Assembly (NCBI RefSeq): GCF_009696485.1
Contig: NZ_VULY01000018.1
Span: forward strand, 2,221,906-2,285,905
Length of the DNA: 64,000 nucleotides
Direction: 5' to 3'
Source: Suipraeoptans intestinalis
GTDB taxonomy: Bacteria > Bacillota > Clostridia > Lachnospirales > Lachnospiraceae
Each line of letters begins with the position of its first letter. Within the stretch, counting starts at the first letter, position 1. The notes under the pieces are model-generated. The model was not told the origin of the DNA. It saw only the letters and a list, made by a program, of their open reading frames with translations, and did not search any database. Below are positions 8,517 to 17,882 of this stretch, in pieces. Position numbers and translations under genes: made by a program.

Positions 8517-9554
8517 GTGACAGTGAATCATAAAAGACGAATCGGTCTGCTCCTGCTTTGTATGCTGGTAGTCTGCGGGCTGGCAGGCTGCAAGAGAAAC
8601 GTGGGAACACCGGAAGATAATGCGGTTAAAACGAACGAGGAAACGAAGGAAGAAAAAAAAGCGGACGAAGAAGAGGAAGCTGTGAAGGAAGAGGGACATC
8701 TGCTTGGATTTACGGCAGTAGATATGGAGAACCCTTATTATGTCACGCTGGAGGCTTCCACCAGACAGGTGGTGGAAGAGGCGGGGTGTCGTATGATCAC
8801 CAAAAATCCGGCCTCGGACGCAAAACTTCAGGCACAACAGATTGAAGAGATGATCGAAGAAGGAGTGGAAGTGATATTTCTGGCCCCGGTCAACTGGGAG
8901 GAGATCACTCCCTCCTTGGAGGCTTTGAAGCAGGCAAATATTAAGATCATCAACATAGACACCCAGGTAAAGGAGAGCGCCTATGTGGACGCCTATATAG
9001 GATCGGATAATAAGAAAGCGGGCTATATCTGCGGGGAAGATCTGATAGAAAAGTGTCCGGAAGGCGGAAAGATCGCTATTTTGGAGTCGCCGTCCCAAAA
9101 TTCGGTCAATGAGCGGATGACAGGATTTGAGGAAGCGATCGCCAAAGCAGAAAAAGGCTTTGAGGTGGTGGCGCGTGAAGATACCGGAGGAAAGCTGGAG
9201 AGGGCGCTTGAGGCTGTCCAACAGATTCTAAAAGACCACGAAGACATCAAAGCCATTATGTGCGGCAATGATCAAATGGCCGTAGCAGCCAAGACGGCAG
9301 CGAACCTGACCGGGCGGGCGGATATTCTCATTTATGGGGTGGACGGATCTCCGGACATTAAAAAAGAATTGAAGAAGCCGGACAGCCAGGTAGCCGGAAC
9401 GGCCGCCCAGTCCCCCATCAATATGGGACAGAAAGCGGCGCAGACAGCCATTAAGATTATAGAAGGCGAAACCTATGAAAAAGAAGTTTATGAGGATGTG
9501 TTCCTGATCAATCGAGACAATGTAGAAATGTACGGCGCAGACGGATGGCAATAG
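8517..9554 (+). CDS. Sugar-binding lipoprotein, periplasmic-binding-protein type 1 (RbsB-like)
   Basis: A 345 aa protein with a lipoprotein signal peptide (KRR, hydrophobic stretch, lipobox LAGC about residue 25), an acidic Lys/Glu-rich linker, then a type-1 periplasmic-binding fold: FTAVDMENPYY near 65, NIDTQV, and CGNDQMAVAA and YGVDGSPD in the C-terminal lobe. It should sit on the outer face of the membrane and bind a sugar. The GTG start at 8517 has GGGAGG 5 nt upstream and gives a clean signal peptide; the frame itself runs further upstream. No ABC permease or ATPase lies nearby. The next gene, a GH13-like protein, is 12 nt away and probably cotranscribed. Confidence 0.88.
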   Translation: MTVNHKRRIGLLLLCMLVVCGLAGCKRNVGTPEDNAVKTNEETKEEKKADEEEEAVKEEGHLLGFTAVDMENPYYVTLEASTRQVVEEAGCRMITKNPASDAKLQAQQIEEMIEEGVEVIFLAPVNWEEITPSLEALKQANIKIINIDTQVKESAYVDAYIGSDNKKAGYICGEDLIEKCPEGGKIAILESPSQNSVNERMTGFEEAIAKAEKGFEVVAREDTGGKLERALEAVQQILKDHEDIKAIMCGNDQMAVAAKTAANLTGRADILIYGVDGSPDIKKELKKPDSQVAGTAAQSPINMGQKAAQTAIKIIEGETYEKEVYEDVFLINRDNVEMYGADGWQ

Positions 9555-9566
9555 CCGGGAGGTAGT

Positions 9567-11321
9567 ATGAAGGAAACAAAAGGAAGGCCTCTTCCTCTGG
9601 GGGCTTCGGTGGAGGGAAAACGGGTCAACTTTGCTGTGGAAGCAGAGGAAAAAGCAAGATGTCAGGTGCTGCTCTACAAAAAGGGAGAGCCGTTGCCCTT
9701 TAAAGAGATTCCCATGAAGGGGAGAATAGGAAAAGTCCATTTTACAGGCATTTCCGGGATGGATCCGGCGGATTGGGAATATAATTTCCTGATAGACGGC
9801 GTGATAAGCCAGGATCCCCGTGCCAGAAGGCTGATAGGAAGGGAGATCTGGAACGATCCCAAGGAAAAAGACCCCCATGAGGTGCGCTGCGGTTTCCTTT
9901 CGTCAGAATATGACTGGGAAGGAGATGAGCCGGTCTTTCTTCCTTACCAGAAGGCCATCGGATACAGCCTCCATGTCCGGGGCTTCACCATGCATTCCTC
10001 CTCCGGGGTAATCGGAAAGGGAACCTTTCAGGGGGTTAGGGAAAAGCTTTCCTATCTGAAAGAGCTGGGAGTCAACCAGTTACATCTCCTTCCTGTTTAC
10101 GATTTTCAGGAGAAAAAAGATCCCCTGAACTACTGGGGATATGGAGAAGGCTTCTATTTTGCGCCAAAATCGGCTTACGCGGCTTCGGGCGACGGGGAAA
10201 AAGAACTGAAAGATCTGGTAAAGACGATGCATCAGGAGGGGATAGAGGTAGTTTTGGAGCTGCCTTTCGCACAAGGGACCTCTCCCCAGCTGATGGAGGA
10301 GTGTGTCCGTTTTTACCGGATGGAGTATCACATAGACGGGTTTGTGCTGGATGAATGGAATGCTCCCGTATCGGCCATCCGAAAAGACCCGGTGCTGGCA
10401 GGAAGCAAGATCATGACCAGGCAGCCGGAGTTTTCCAAAGTCATGAGACGGTTTTTAAAAGGAGACGAGGGAATGGTGGAGGGAGTCATGTACTGGCTTC
10501 GCCGTTACACGGCGAAGGAAGAGCAGTACCATGAGATCACGTCCCATACAGGATTTACCCTGCATGACCTGGTGTCCTACGACAGGAAGCATAATGAGGG
10601 AAACCTGGAGAATAACCGGGATGGAACCGACTATAATTACAGCTGGAACTGTGGGGAGGAAGGGGAAACCCGAAAAAGAACCATACAGAATCTCCGGAAA
10701 AATCAGATCAAGAATGCATTTTTCCTTCTGCTGACAGGTCAGGGAACTCCCTGCATCCTAAGCGGAGATGAATTTTCCAATAGTCAGAAAGGAAACAACA
10801 ACCCCTATTGCCAGGATAATGCGATTACCTGGCTGGACTGGCGGGAGCTGAAAAAAGAAAAACAGTTGTTTGAATTTGTAAAGGGTTTGATCCGGATCCG
10901 AAAGGATTATCAGATTTTCGGACAGCCGGAGGAGCTGACGGGGAATGACAGAAAAGGGGTAGGGATCCCGGATATCTCCTATCACGGAGAGCATGCCTGG
11001 CGCGTTCCCTCGGAGATTTCCAGCAGGCAGCTGGGGATCCTGTATTCCGGACAGACGGTAAATGACAGATCGGTATTCATTGCCTACAATATGCACTGGG
11101 AGGAACATGATTTTGCGCTTCCGGTCCTGCAGAGGAAAAAACGGTGGTACAAGCTTGCAGGAACAAGGGAAGGGATTCTGGAAGCTTTTGAGGAGTTGGA
11201 GGATCAGAGGATGATCCGGATAAAAGAAAGAAGCATTGTACTTTTGGCAGAAGGGGAAAGGAAAGAGAAGCAAAAAGGATATGAAAGCTTGGCAACATTT
11301 CAGGACGATCAGCCGTCATAA
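9567..11321 (+). CDS. GH13 (GlgX/isoamylase-like) protein, probable pseudoenzyme
   Basis: This 584 aa protein has an N-terminal CBM48-like domain (about 8-90) and a GH13 barrel resembling debranching enzymes, with the family-typical YDRKHNEGNLENNRDG near residue 338 and the LLTGQGTPCILSGDEF block. Catalytic positions are degraded. Region I reads ELPFAQ instead of DVVxNH. Region II GFVLD keeps the nucleophile Asp (about D262) but lacks the conserved Arg. Region III (about 278-286, SKIMTRQPE) has no acid/base Glu at the expected place. Region IV reads SHTGFTL where active enzymes have HDGFTL. There is no signal peptide, so it is cytoplasmic. It may bind rather than cut alpha-glucan. ATG 9567 has GGGAGG upstream. 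Confidence 0.85.
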   Translation: MKETKGRPLPLGASVEGKRVNFAVEAEEKARCQVLLYKKGEPLPFKEIPMKGRIGKVHFTGISGMDPADWEYNFLIDGVISQDPRARRLIGREIWNDPKEKDPHEVRCGFLSSEYDWEGDEPVFLPYQKAIGYSLHVRGFTMHSSSGVIGKGTFQGVREKLSYLKELGVNQLHLLPVYDFQEKKDPLNYWGYGEGFYFAPKSAYAASGDGEKELKDLVKTMHQEGIEVVLELPFAQGTSPQLMEECVRFYRMEYHIDGFVLDEWNAPVSAIRKDPVLAGSKIMTRQPEFSKVMRRFLKGDEGMVEGVMYWLRRYTAKEEQYHEITSHTGFTLHDLVSYDRKHNEGNLENNRDGTDYNYSWNCGEEGETRKRTIQNLRKNQIKNAFFLLLTGQGTPCILSGDEFSNSQKGNNNPYCQDNAITWLDWRELKKEKQLFEFVKGLIRIRKDYQIFGQPEELTGNDRKGVGIPDISYHGEHAWRVPSEISSRQLGILYSGQTVNDRSVFIAYNMHWEEHDFALPVLQRKKRWYKLAGTREGILEAFEELEDQRMIRIKERSIVLLAEGERKEKQKGYESLATFQDDQPS

Positions 11322-11895
11322 AATCATTGTGATGAAGCATTGTTTTCAAGTGGGACTTTACTGGCAGGGACTGACCCATGATCTGTCCAAATATTCGCCC
11401 ACAGAGTTTCTGGTGGGCTGCCGATATTATCAGGGAACACAAAGCCCCAATAATGCGGAGCGAAAAGATAAGGGATATTCCAGAGCATGGCTGCATCATA
11501 AGGGACGGAACAAGCATCATTATGAATATTGGATGGATTACAGTATGAATCCGAAAGAGGGGATCGTGGGCTTAAAAATGCCGCCCAGGTATGTGGTCGA
11601 GATGTTTTTGGACAGGATTGCCGCTTCCAAGACCTATAAGGGAGAGAGTTACACGGATGACTGTCCGCTCCAGTATTATCAGCAGGCGATTGAGCGATTT
11701 CCCAATGTGGCAGGGGGAGGTCGGATGATCCACCTGGAAACGGAGGCGCTGCTTCGCTGCCTTCTTACCATGCTGGCCAGAGAGGGAGAAAAGAAGACGT
11801 TTGCCTATATCCGATCTGAGATTCTGAAAAAAGGGTACCCGGATACGCTGCATCTGCAGATATTGCAGCAGAAGGACGAGGAATGGACGAAGTAG
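11281..11895 (+). CDS. DUF5662 family protein
   Basis: A 204 aa soluble protein whose sequence (KHCFQVGLYWQGLTHDLSKYSPTEF, then AWLHHKGRNKHHYEYW) matches a family common in gut Clostridia and annotated as DUF5662. The HDLSKYS and HHKGRNKHH motifs suggest a metal-binding, HD-like helical domain, but no activity is established. The chosen ATG 11281 gives the family N-terminus (MKAWQHFRTISRHK) and overlaps the GH13-like gene by 41 nt, so it belongs to the same transcription unit. A terminator follows about 100 nt downstream. Confidence 0.8.
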   Translation: MKAWQHFRTISRHKIIVMKHCFQVGLYWQGLTHDLSKYSPTEFLVGCRYYQGTQSPNNAERKDKGYSRAWLHHKGRNKHHYEYWMDYSMNPKEGIVGLKMPPRYVVEMFLDRIAASKTYKGESYTDDCPLQYYQQAIERFPNVAGGGRMIHLETEALLRCLLTMLAREGEKKTFAYIRSEILKKGYPDTLHLQILQQKDEEWTK

Positions 11896-11994
11896 ATCCT
11901 GAAAGGCAGCCGTGATAAAGGAAACGGCATGCCCTGCTGCGGAAGAATCTTTGCGGAGCATTTTTGTCCCATAGGACGAAATTTCCTATGAAAC

Positions 11995-12026
11995 AAAAAA
12001 AGCCCTTGAAAATCAAGGGCTTTTGG
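11995..12026. terminator. Bidirectional terminator between the DUF5662 gene and tRNA-Leu
   Basis: A near-perfect hairpin AAAGCCCTTGA / TCAAGGGCTTT with a 3-4 nt loop (about 11998-12023). An A-run precedes it and T residues follow, so it can serve both the plus-strand operon and the minus-strand tRNA gene. Confidence 0.85.
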
Positions 12027-12048
12027 ATCAAAATAGACAAATAAAAAA

Positions 12049-12133
12049 TGCGGAAGATGGGACTTGAACCCACACAAGCGCATTGCTTACAAGATCCTTA
12101 GTCTTGCTCGTCTGCCAGTTCCGACACTTCCGC
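12049..12133 (-). tRNA. tRNA-Leu (anticodon AAG)
   Basis: The reverse complement folds as an 85-nt class II tRNA. The acceptor GCGGAAG pairs with CTTCCGC, with discriminator A. The anticodon arm is CAAGA-CTAAGGA-TCTTG. A long variable arm (AAGCAATGCGCTT) and a GTGGGTTCAAGTCCCAT T-arm follow. In the seven-base loop CTAAGGA, T33 is followed by A34-A35-G36, so the anticodon is AAG, reading CUU and, if A34 becomes inosine, other CUN codons. CCA is not encoded. The same-codon-box tRNA usually seen in Firmicutes has GAG or TAG here. A promoter lies immediately upstream on the minus strand. Confidence 0.96.
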
Positions 12134-12157
12134 ATAGACAATTGCTGTCCGAAAAAC

Positions 12158-12186
12158 ATAATACTACATTGAAAATGAAAAGTCAA
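12158..12186 (-). promoter_or_regulatory. Promoter for tRNA-Leu
   Basis: On the minus strand, TTGACT (12181-12186) and TATTAT (12158-12163) are 17 nt apart. The tRNA 5' end is 25 nt past the -10 box, implying a leader of roughly 18 nt. Confidence 0.7.
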
Positions 12187-12232
12187 CTAAAAATCTAGGG
12201 AAATCCATCACGACCAGAAGGAGATGAAAGAG

Positions 12233-13237
12233 ATGACCATACGTGAGCAGATGGAGCTTTGGGAAGAAGAGTATTTGAGCCCATATGCCGCTAAAAGCGC
12301 CAGATCCAGAGGCAGAGAAAGAGAGGAAGAGGAGTGTGATATCCGGCCGATCTTCCAAAGAGACAGGGACAGGATCCTGCACTGTAAGTCTTTTCGCAGA
12401 ATGAAACAAAAGACACAGGTATTCCTCATGCCGGAGGGAGACCACTACAGGACGAGGCTGACCCATACCCTGGAGGTTTCCCAAAACGCAAGAACCATAG
12501 CCAAGGCGCTGCGTCTCAATGAAGATCTTACAGAGGCCATTGCGCTGGGGCATGATCTGGGGCATCCTCCCTTTGGGCACGCGGGAGAAAGGGCGCTGGA
12601 TGAAGTATGCTCCCTGGGATTTCAGCATAATCGGCAGAGCGTGCGAGTAGTGGAATGTCTGGAAAAGGAAGGCAAGGGACTGAATCTGGCGTGGGAGGTA
12701 CGGGACGGGATCTTACATCACAAAACCAGCGGTTCGCCCGGTACCCTGGAGGGCCAGGTAGTACAGCTGTCGGATAAGATCGCCTATCTGAACCATGATA
12801 TTGATGACGCTATCCGGGGCGGGATCCTGACAGAGGAAGATCTGCCCAGGGAATGCACGGAGATCCTGGGGAAAAGTATAAGGGCGAGACTTGACACCAT
12901 GGTCCATAATGTGATCACCAGCAGTATGGGAAAAGACAGGATCTCCATGTCGCCGGAGGTGATGGAAGCTACCAGACGTCTCCGCCGGTTTATGTTTGAA
13001 CAGGTGTATCTGAATCCCCAGGCAAAGGGGGAAGAGGCGAAAGCGATCCATCTGGTGACCAGTCTGTATGAATACTATTTAAAACAGGAGACGCTTCTTC
13101 CGTCCCTGTATCTGCAGATGATGGAGAAGGGAGTGCCGAAAGAACAGGCAGTCTGCGACTATATCACAGGGATGACAGACAGCTACGCCATCAAACAGTT
13201 TGAAACTTATTTCGTCCCAAAGGTCTGGAAGATCTGA
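12233..13237 (+). CDS. dgt: Deoxyguanosinetriphosphate triphosphohydrolase-like protein (HD domain)
   Basis: A 334 aa dNTP triphosphohydrolase of the HD superfamily. The metal-binding HD motif is [13 protein letters not shown] near residue 106, preceded by [12 protein letters not shown], which supplies the first metal histidine. Members cleave dNTPs to nucleosides and triphosphate in nucleotide-pool control. In Clostridia the gene commonly precedes dnaG and rpoD, as here, which suggests a linked replication/transcription operon. ATG 12233 is preferred because AAGGAG lies 9 nt upstream; the ATG at 12224 directly abuts that site. Confidence 0.93.
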   Translation: MTIREQMELWEEEYLSPYAAKSARSRGREREEEECDIRPIFQRDRDRILHCKSFRRMKQKTQVFLMPEGDHYRTRLTHTLEVSQNARTIAKALRLNEDLTEAIALGHDLGHPPFGHAGERALDEVCSLGFQHNRQSVRVVECLEKEGKGLNLAWEVRDGILHHKTSGSPGTLEGQVVQLSDKIAYLNHDIDDAIRGGILTEEDLPRECTEILGKSIRARLDTMVHNVITSSMGKDRISMSPEVMEATRRLRRFMFEQVYLNPQAKGEEAKAIHLVTSLYEYYLKQETLLPSLYLQMMEKGVPKEQAVCDYITGMTDSYAIKQFETYFVPKVWKI

Positions 13238-13264
13238 GGGAACTCTATAGACAGGAGGACAGCT

Positions 13265-15043
13265 TTGTATTATTCAGACGATATCGTAGAGGAAGTGCGG
13301 TCTAAAAATGACATCGTAGATGTGGTATCCGGCTATGTGAAACTGACAAAAAAAGGAAGAGACTATTTTGGATTGTGCCCATTTCACAACGAAAAGACGC
13401 CTTCCTTTTCTGTCAGCGGCTACAAGCAGATGTACTATTGCTTTGGCTGCGGGGCGGGAGGGAATGTATTTTCCTTCCTGATGGAATACGAAAATTATTC
13501 CTTCCTAGAGGCGCTGGAGGAACTGGCGAAACGAGCAGGGGTAGATCTGCCGAAGCAGGAGTATTCCGAAAAAGACAGAGAAAGAGCCAACGAAAAAGAA
13601 ACACTTTTGGAAATACAGAAGGCAGCAGCCGGTTACTATTACTTCAAGCTTCGGAATCGGGAGGGGGAAACAGCTCTGTCTTACCTGAAAAACCGGGGGC
13701 TTTCGGATGATACCATGAATGTGTTTGGGCTTGGATATGCAGGGAAATACAGCAGCCACCTGTATCAATATCTGAAGGGCAAAGGCTATGCGGACGAGAT
13801 GATCGCCAAGGCGGGGCTGATCACAGTAGATGAAAAGAGGGGAGCCAACGATAGATTTTGGAACCGGGTCATGTTTCCCATTATGAACGCCAACCATCGG
13901 GTGATCGGATTCGGTGGCAGAGTCATGGGGGACGGAACTCCCAAATACCTGAATTCTCCGGAAACGCTCATTTTTGACAAGAGCAGGAATCTTTACGGGT
14001 TGAACCGGGCAAAAAGCACCAGAGAATCGTATTTTCTCCTGTGTGAGGGGTATATGGATGTGATCGCTTTGCATCAGGCGGGATTTACCAATGCAGTAGC
14101 CTCCCTGGGAACGGCGCTGACGGTGGGGCACGCCTCTTTGATCCGCAGATATGTAAAAGAAGTCTACCTGATTTATGACAGTGACCCGGCAGGAGTTCGG
14201 GCAACGCTGCGTGCCATGCCCATCCTGAAGGAGGCGGGGCTTTCCGTAAAAGTGGTACGTTTAAATCCCTATAAGGATCCGGATGAATTCATAAAAAATA
14301 AGGGGGCAAAGGCCTTTGAAGAAAGGATCCGGGATGCGGAAAACGGATTTCTCTTTTCCATTACCGCATCAGAAGGGGACTATGACATGGATTCTCCGGA
14401 AGGAAAGACCCAGTTTATGCGGGAAACGGCAAAGAGACTGACAGAGTTTGAGGAGGAGATCGAGAGAAATTATTATGTGGATGCAGTGGCTAAAAAATAT
14501 GGGGTAAAAGCGGAGCATCTCAGAAGCCTGATGGAAAAACAGGCGATTCAGATGGGCTTGGCCAGACCGGTGCTTCGGGCTAAGTCGGCCAGAAAAAGTG
14601 TGACAGAAAAAGAAAACGGTCTTCTGCAATCGCAAAAAGCCCTACTTACCTGGATGACGGAGAATGTTTCCATATACAGACAGGTGAAGGAATATCTGAA
14701 GCCGGAAGATTTTTCCGGAGAGCTTTACAAAACGGTGGCAGAAATGATCTACCGGCAGTATGAGGAAGGGCAGCTGAATCCGGCAAGGCTGATTAATCAT
14801 TTTACGGAAGAGGAGGAGCACCGGCAGGTAGCTGCCTTGTTTCACACCAAACTGAACCAGCTGCATACGGTGCAGGAGCAGGAAAAAGCATTGGGAGAGA
14901 TGGTGCTGCGAATCAAGCAGAACAGTCTGGATGAGGCGACAAAAGCCCTGGATCCCACCGATATGGCGGGACTCCAGCGGCTGGTGGAGGCCAGAAGGCA
15001 GCTGCAGAAGATGGAAAAGATCACGATACGGCTGGAATCTTAA
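13265..15043 (+). CDS. dnaG: DNA primase
   Basis: This 592 aa protein synthesises RNA primers at the replication fork. The zinc-binding domain is N-terminal, with CPFHNEKTPSFSV and CFGCGAGGNVF (residues 38-65). The catalytic Toprim core includes LCEGYMDVIALHQAGF near 260 and YDSDPAG near 305. The C-terminal part is the helicase-interacting region. Translation starts at TTG 13265, with AGGAGG 6 nt upstream; the start MYYSDDIVEEVRSKNDIVDVV is the usual DnaG N-terminus. Confidence 0.96.
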   Translation: MYYSDDIVEEVRSKNDIVDVVSGYVKLTKKGRDYFGLCPFHNEKTPSFSVSGYKQMYYCFGCGAGGNVFSFLMEYENYSFLEALEELAKRAGVDLPKQEYSEKDRERANEKETLLEIQKAAAGYYYFKLRNREGETALSYLKNRGLSDDTMNVFGLGYAGKYSSHLYQYLKGKGYADEMIAKAGLITVDEKRGANDRFWNRVMFPIMNANHRVIGFGGRVMGDGTPKYLNSPETLIFDKSRNLYGLNRAKSTRESYFLLCEGYMDVIALHQAGFTNAVASLGTALTVGHASLIRRYVKEVYLIYDSDPAGVRATLRAMPILKEAGLSVKVVRLNPYKDPDEFIKNKGAKAFEERIRDAENGFLFSITASEGDYDMDSPEGKTQFMRETAKRLTEFEEEIERNYYVDAVAKKYGVKAEHLRSLMEKQAIQMGLARPVLRAKSARKSVTEKENGLLQSQKALLTWMTENVSIYRQVKEYLKPEDFSGELYKTVAEMIYRQYEEGQLNPARLINHFTEEEEHRQVAALFHTKLNQLHTVQEQEKALGEMVLRIKQNSLDEATKALDPTDMAGLQRLVEARRQLQKMEKITIRLES

Positions 15044-15133
15044 GCTGGCATTCCAGGGAGTTTTTTGATACAATCATAATACTTTGTGGCAGAAATAGAG
15101 ATGGATGAGAGAAGATAGACGGAGGTAGATAAA

Positions 15134-16243
15134 ATGGACGAGCAGGCAGTAAAATTTTTAGAGAAGCTGAAAGATCTGGTAGCACTGGGAAAAAAGAAAA
15201 AAAGCATTCTGGAGATCCAGGAGATCAATGATTTTTTTGCGGATATGGAGTTGGAATCCGACCAGATGGAAAAGGTGTTTGAATACCTGGAGGTCAACAA
15301 CATCGATGTGCTGCGGATCAGTAGCGATGATGATATTGACGCGGTGGAGCTGGAGATCAGCGAGGAAGAAGAGGTAGACGTTGAGAAGATCGACCTGTCT
15401 GTACCGGACGGGATCAGCATTGAAGACCCGGTGCGCATGTACTTAAAAGAGATCGGGAAGGTGCCTCTTTTGACGGCGGAAGAAGAAGTAGAGCTTGCCA
15501 AAAGGATGGCGGACGGAGACGAGGAAGCAAAGAAAAGACTGGCGGAAGCCAACCTTCGTCTGGTAGTCAGCATTGCCAAGAGATATGTGGGAAGAGGAAT
15601 GCTGTTTCTGGATCTGATCCAGGAGGGAAACCTGGGACTGATCAAGGCGGTAGAAAAGTTTGACTATCATAAGGGCTTTAAGTTCAGTACCTATGCCACC
15701 TGGTGGATCAGACAGGCGATCACAAGGGCTATCGCAGACCAGGCAAGAACCATCCGGATCCCGGTGCATATGGTGGAGACGATCAACAAGCTGATCCGGG
15801 TATCCAGGCAGCTGCTGCAGGAACTGGGAAGAGAACCGTCTCCGGAAGAGATTGCGGAGCATATGGATGTACCGGTAGAAAAGGTCAGGGAGATCCTGAA
15901 AATTTCTCAGGAGCCGGTGTCTTTGGAGACTCCGATCGGAGAAGAAGAAGACAGCCATCTGGGAGATTTTATCCAGGATGACAACGTTCCGGTGCCGGCA
16001 GAGGCGGCAGCGCAGACGCTTCTGAAGGAGCAGCTGGACGAGGTACTGGATACCCTGACAGAGAGAGAGCAGAAGGTTCTGCGCCTGAGATTTGGAATGA
16101 ATGACGGGAGGGCCAGAACGCTGGAGGAAGTAGGAAAAGAGTTTGACGTAACCAGAGAGCGGATCCGGCAGATCGAGGCAAAGGCCCTTCGCAAGCTTCG
16201 CCATCCAAGCCGCAGCAGGAAGCTGAGAGACTATCTGGATTAA
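15134..16243 (+). CDS. rpoD: RNA polymerase primary sigma factor (sigma-A / RpoD)
   Basis: A 369 aa sigma-70 group 1 factor that directs RNA polymerase to housekeeping promoters. An acidic region 1.1 fills the first ~100 residues. Region 1.2 is [11 protein letters not shown]. Region 2 includes [20 protein letters not shown] (-10 recognition). Region 4.2 carries [18 protein letters not shown] (-35 recognition). The long non-conserved insert of proteobacterial RpoD is absent, as in Firmicutes. It starts at ATG 15134 after GGAGG. It follows dnaG by 90 nt; a weak TACAAT in that gap might be an internal promoter. Confidence 0.97.
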   Translation: MDEQAVKFLEKLKDLVALGKKKKSILEIQEINDFFADMELESDQMEKVFEYLEVNNIDVLRISSDDDIDAVELEISEEEEVDVEKIDLSVPDGISIEDPVRMYLKEIGKVPLLTAEEEVELAKRMADGDEEAKKRLAEANLRLVVSIAKRYVGRGMLFLDLIQEGNLGLIKAVEKFDYHKGFKFSTYATWWIRQAITRAIADQARTIRIPVHMVETINKLIRVSRQLLQELGREPSPEEIAEHMDVPVEKVREILKISQEPVSLETPIGEEEDSHLGDFIQDDNVPVPAEAAAQTLLKEQLDEVLDTLTEREQKVLRLRFGMNDGRARTLEEVGKEFDVTRERIRQIEAKALRKLRHPSRSRKLRDYLD

Positions 16244-16254
16244 AGAGAGGATTT

Positions 16255-16959
16255 ATGGAATTATCAAAAAGACTGCAGGCAGTGGCGGATATGGTCCCGC
16301 CGCAGGCGGCAGTGGCGGATATAGGGACAGATCATGCCTACATTCCCATTTATTTGACAGAGCATCGGCTGGCAAGGCGGGTCGTTGCCATGGATGTGGG
16401 AAAGGGTCCCTTGGAACGTGCAAGAGAACATGTCAGGCAGTATGGATATGAAGACCGGATAGAACTCCGACTGTCAGACGGGCTGGAGCAGCTGAAGCCG
16501 GGCGAGGCAGATACTATGGTGGCAGCGGGGATGGGAGGCCCTCTTATGATCCGGATCCTGGAGCAGGGAAGAGACCGGGTTAAAGAGCTGAAAACCTGTA
16601 TCCTTCAGCCACAGTCGCAGATGGCAGAAGTCAGAAAATATCTGGAAGAGCGGCAGATGCAGGTGACAAAAGAAGATATGGTGGAAGAAGACGGGAAATT
16701 TTATCCCATCCTAAAGGTGGAGCATGGAAAAGAAAGCTGTCTGTCGCCGCTGGAGCTGCAGTATGGAAGAAGACTGCTTGCCGGTCGGCATCCTGTGCTG
16801 AGGCGGTTCCTGGAGAGAGAGTACCGGATAAAAACAGAGATCCGCAGGGAACTTTTCAAAGAAAAAGAAAGTGCTCGTGCAAAGAAAAGGCTGGCCTGTC
16901 TGGAGGAAGAAATCGAGCTTGTGGTGCAGGCGCTGTCCTGTTACGGAGTGGACATCTGA
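16255..16959 (+). CDS. trmK: tRNA (adenine(22)-N(1))-methyltransferase TrmK
   Basis: A 234 aa SAM-dependent methyltransferase that methylates A22 in tRNA. The start LSKRLQAVADMV, the SAM-binding VADIGTDHAYIPIYL near residue 20, and AAGMGGPLMIRIL (catalytic region) near 90 match TrmK. The C-terminal half is a helical, coiled-coil-like segment. In Firmicutes trmK often sits between rpoD and a Nif3-family gene, exactly the order here. It starts 11 nt after rpoD, so it is probably cotranscribed. Confidence 0.93.
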   Translation: MELSKRLQAVADMVPPQAAVADIGTDHAYIPIYLTEHRLARRVVAMDVGKGPLERAREHVRQYGYEDRIELRLSDGLEQLKPGEADTMVAAGMGGPLMIRILEQGRDRVKELKTCILQPQSQMAEVRKYLEERQMQVTKEDMVEEDGKFYPILKVEHGKESCLSPLELQYGRRLLAGRHPVLRRFLEREYRIKTEIRRELFKEKESARAKKRLACLEEEIELVVQALSCYGVDI

Positions 16960-17008
16960 AGATACTGCGAAAGTGACAGGGAAGGAAGGACATAAGGAGG
17001 AACAAAAG

Positions 17009-17791
17009 ATGCTTTGCAGCAAGATCATAGAAGAGATCGAGAAAGCATACGACAGGGCGTATGGGATGGAAGGAGACAATGTTGGTCTTTTGACGGGAAG
17101 GACAACAAGAGAGGTCAAGTATATCTATGTGGCGGTAGACGCGGTAGGGGAAACAATCCAAAGAGCAAAGGAAGCAGGAGCAGATATGCTGCTTACCCAT
17201 CATCCCATAATCTATGGTTCGCTCAGGCAGATCACAGACCAGACGGCTCTGGGCAGAAACTTGTTGTATCTGATAGAAAACGGGATTCCCTGTTACGCGC
17301 TGCATACGAATTATGATGTGATCTCCATGGCAGAAAAAGCTTCTGACCGGCTGAGACTGGTCAGGCGGGAAGTCCTTCTTCCTACCTGCGAGGAGGCAGG
17401 GAAGCAGATGGGGATCGGACAGGTGGGAGAACTTCCGGAGGAGATGCTTCTGAAGGACCTGGCGGCGGTGGTAAAGAAAGCGTTTCAGGCGGAAGGGATC
17501 CGCACCTTTGGACGGCCGGAAAAAAAGATCCGCAAAGTAGCGATCTGTCCCGGATCCGGGCGAAGCGCACTGGAAAGTGCCTTGAAAAAAGGTGCGGACG
17601 TACTGATCACCGGTGATATCGGCCACCATGACGGACTGGACGCCATGGAGCAGGGAATGGCAGTGATGGATGCAGGCCATTATGGGATCGAGCAGATCTT
17701 TTTGCAGGACCTTACGGAAGAATTGAGAAGGATGTTTCCCGACATTACCGTGACAGCAGAAGAGAGGCACTCTCCCTTCTTTGTTTCCTAG
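17009..17791 (+). CDS. Nif3-like dinuclear metal-center hexameric protein
   Basis: A 260 aa protein of the Nif3/YqfO family. The metal ligands are visible in LTHHPIIYG near residue 62, HTNYD near 97, and the C-terminal GDIGHHDGLDA and GHYGIEQ segments. These proteins form hexameric rings with two metals per subunit; a GTP cyclohydrolase-like activity was proposed, but the role is unsettled. ATG 17009 is selected by AAGGAGG 8 nt upstream; the frame extends far upstream into trmK, which is not credible. The insert found in longer B. subtilis YqfO is absent. Confidence 0.92.
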   Translation: MLCSKIIEEIEKAYDRAYGMEGDNVGLLTGRTTREVKYIYVAVDAVGETIQRAKEAGADMLLTHHPIIYGSLRQITDQTALGRNLLYLIENGIPCYALHTNYDVISMAEKASDRLRLVRREVLLPTCEEAGKQMGIGQVGELPEEMLLKDLAAVVKKAFQAEGIRTFGRPEKKIRKVAICPGSGRSALESALKKGADVLITGDIGHHDGLDAMEQGMAVMDAGHYGIEQIFLQDLTEELRRMFPDITVTAEERHSPFFVS

Positions 17792-17882
17792 GAAATACCG
17801 GGCCGCAGGCTTCCTTCTCATCTGCAGAAAAGCAAAGGAGAAGGAAAAGGCAGGAGACGATGAAGAAAGAAAGGAGGATGGG

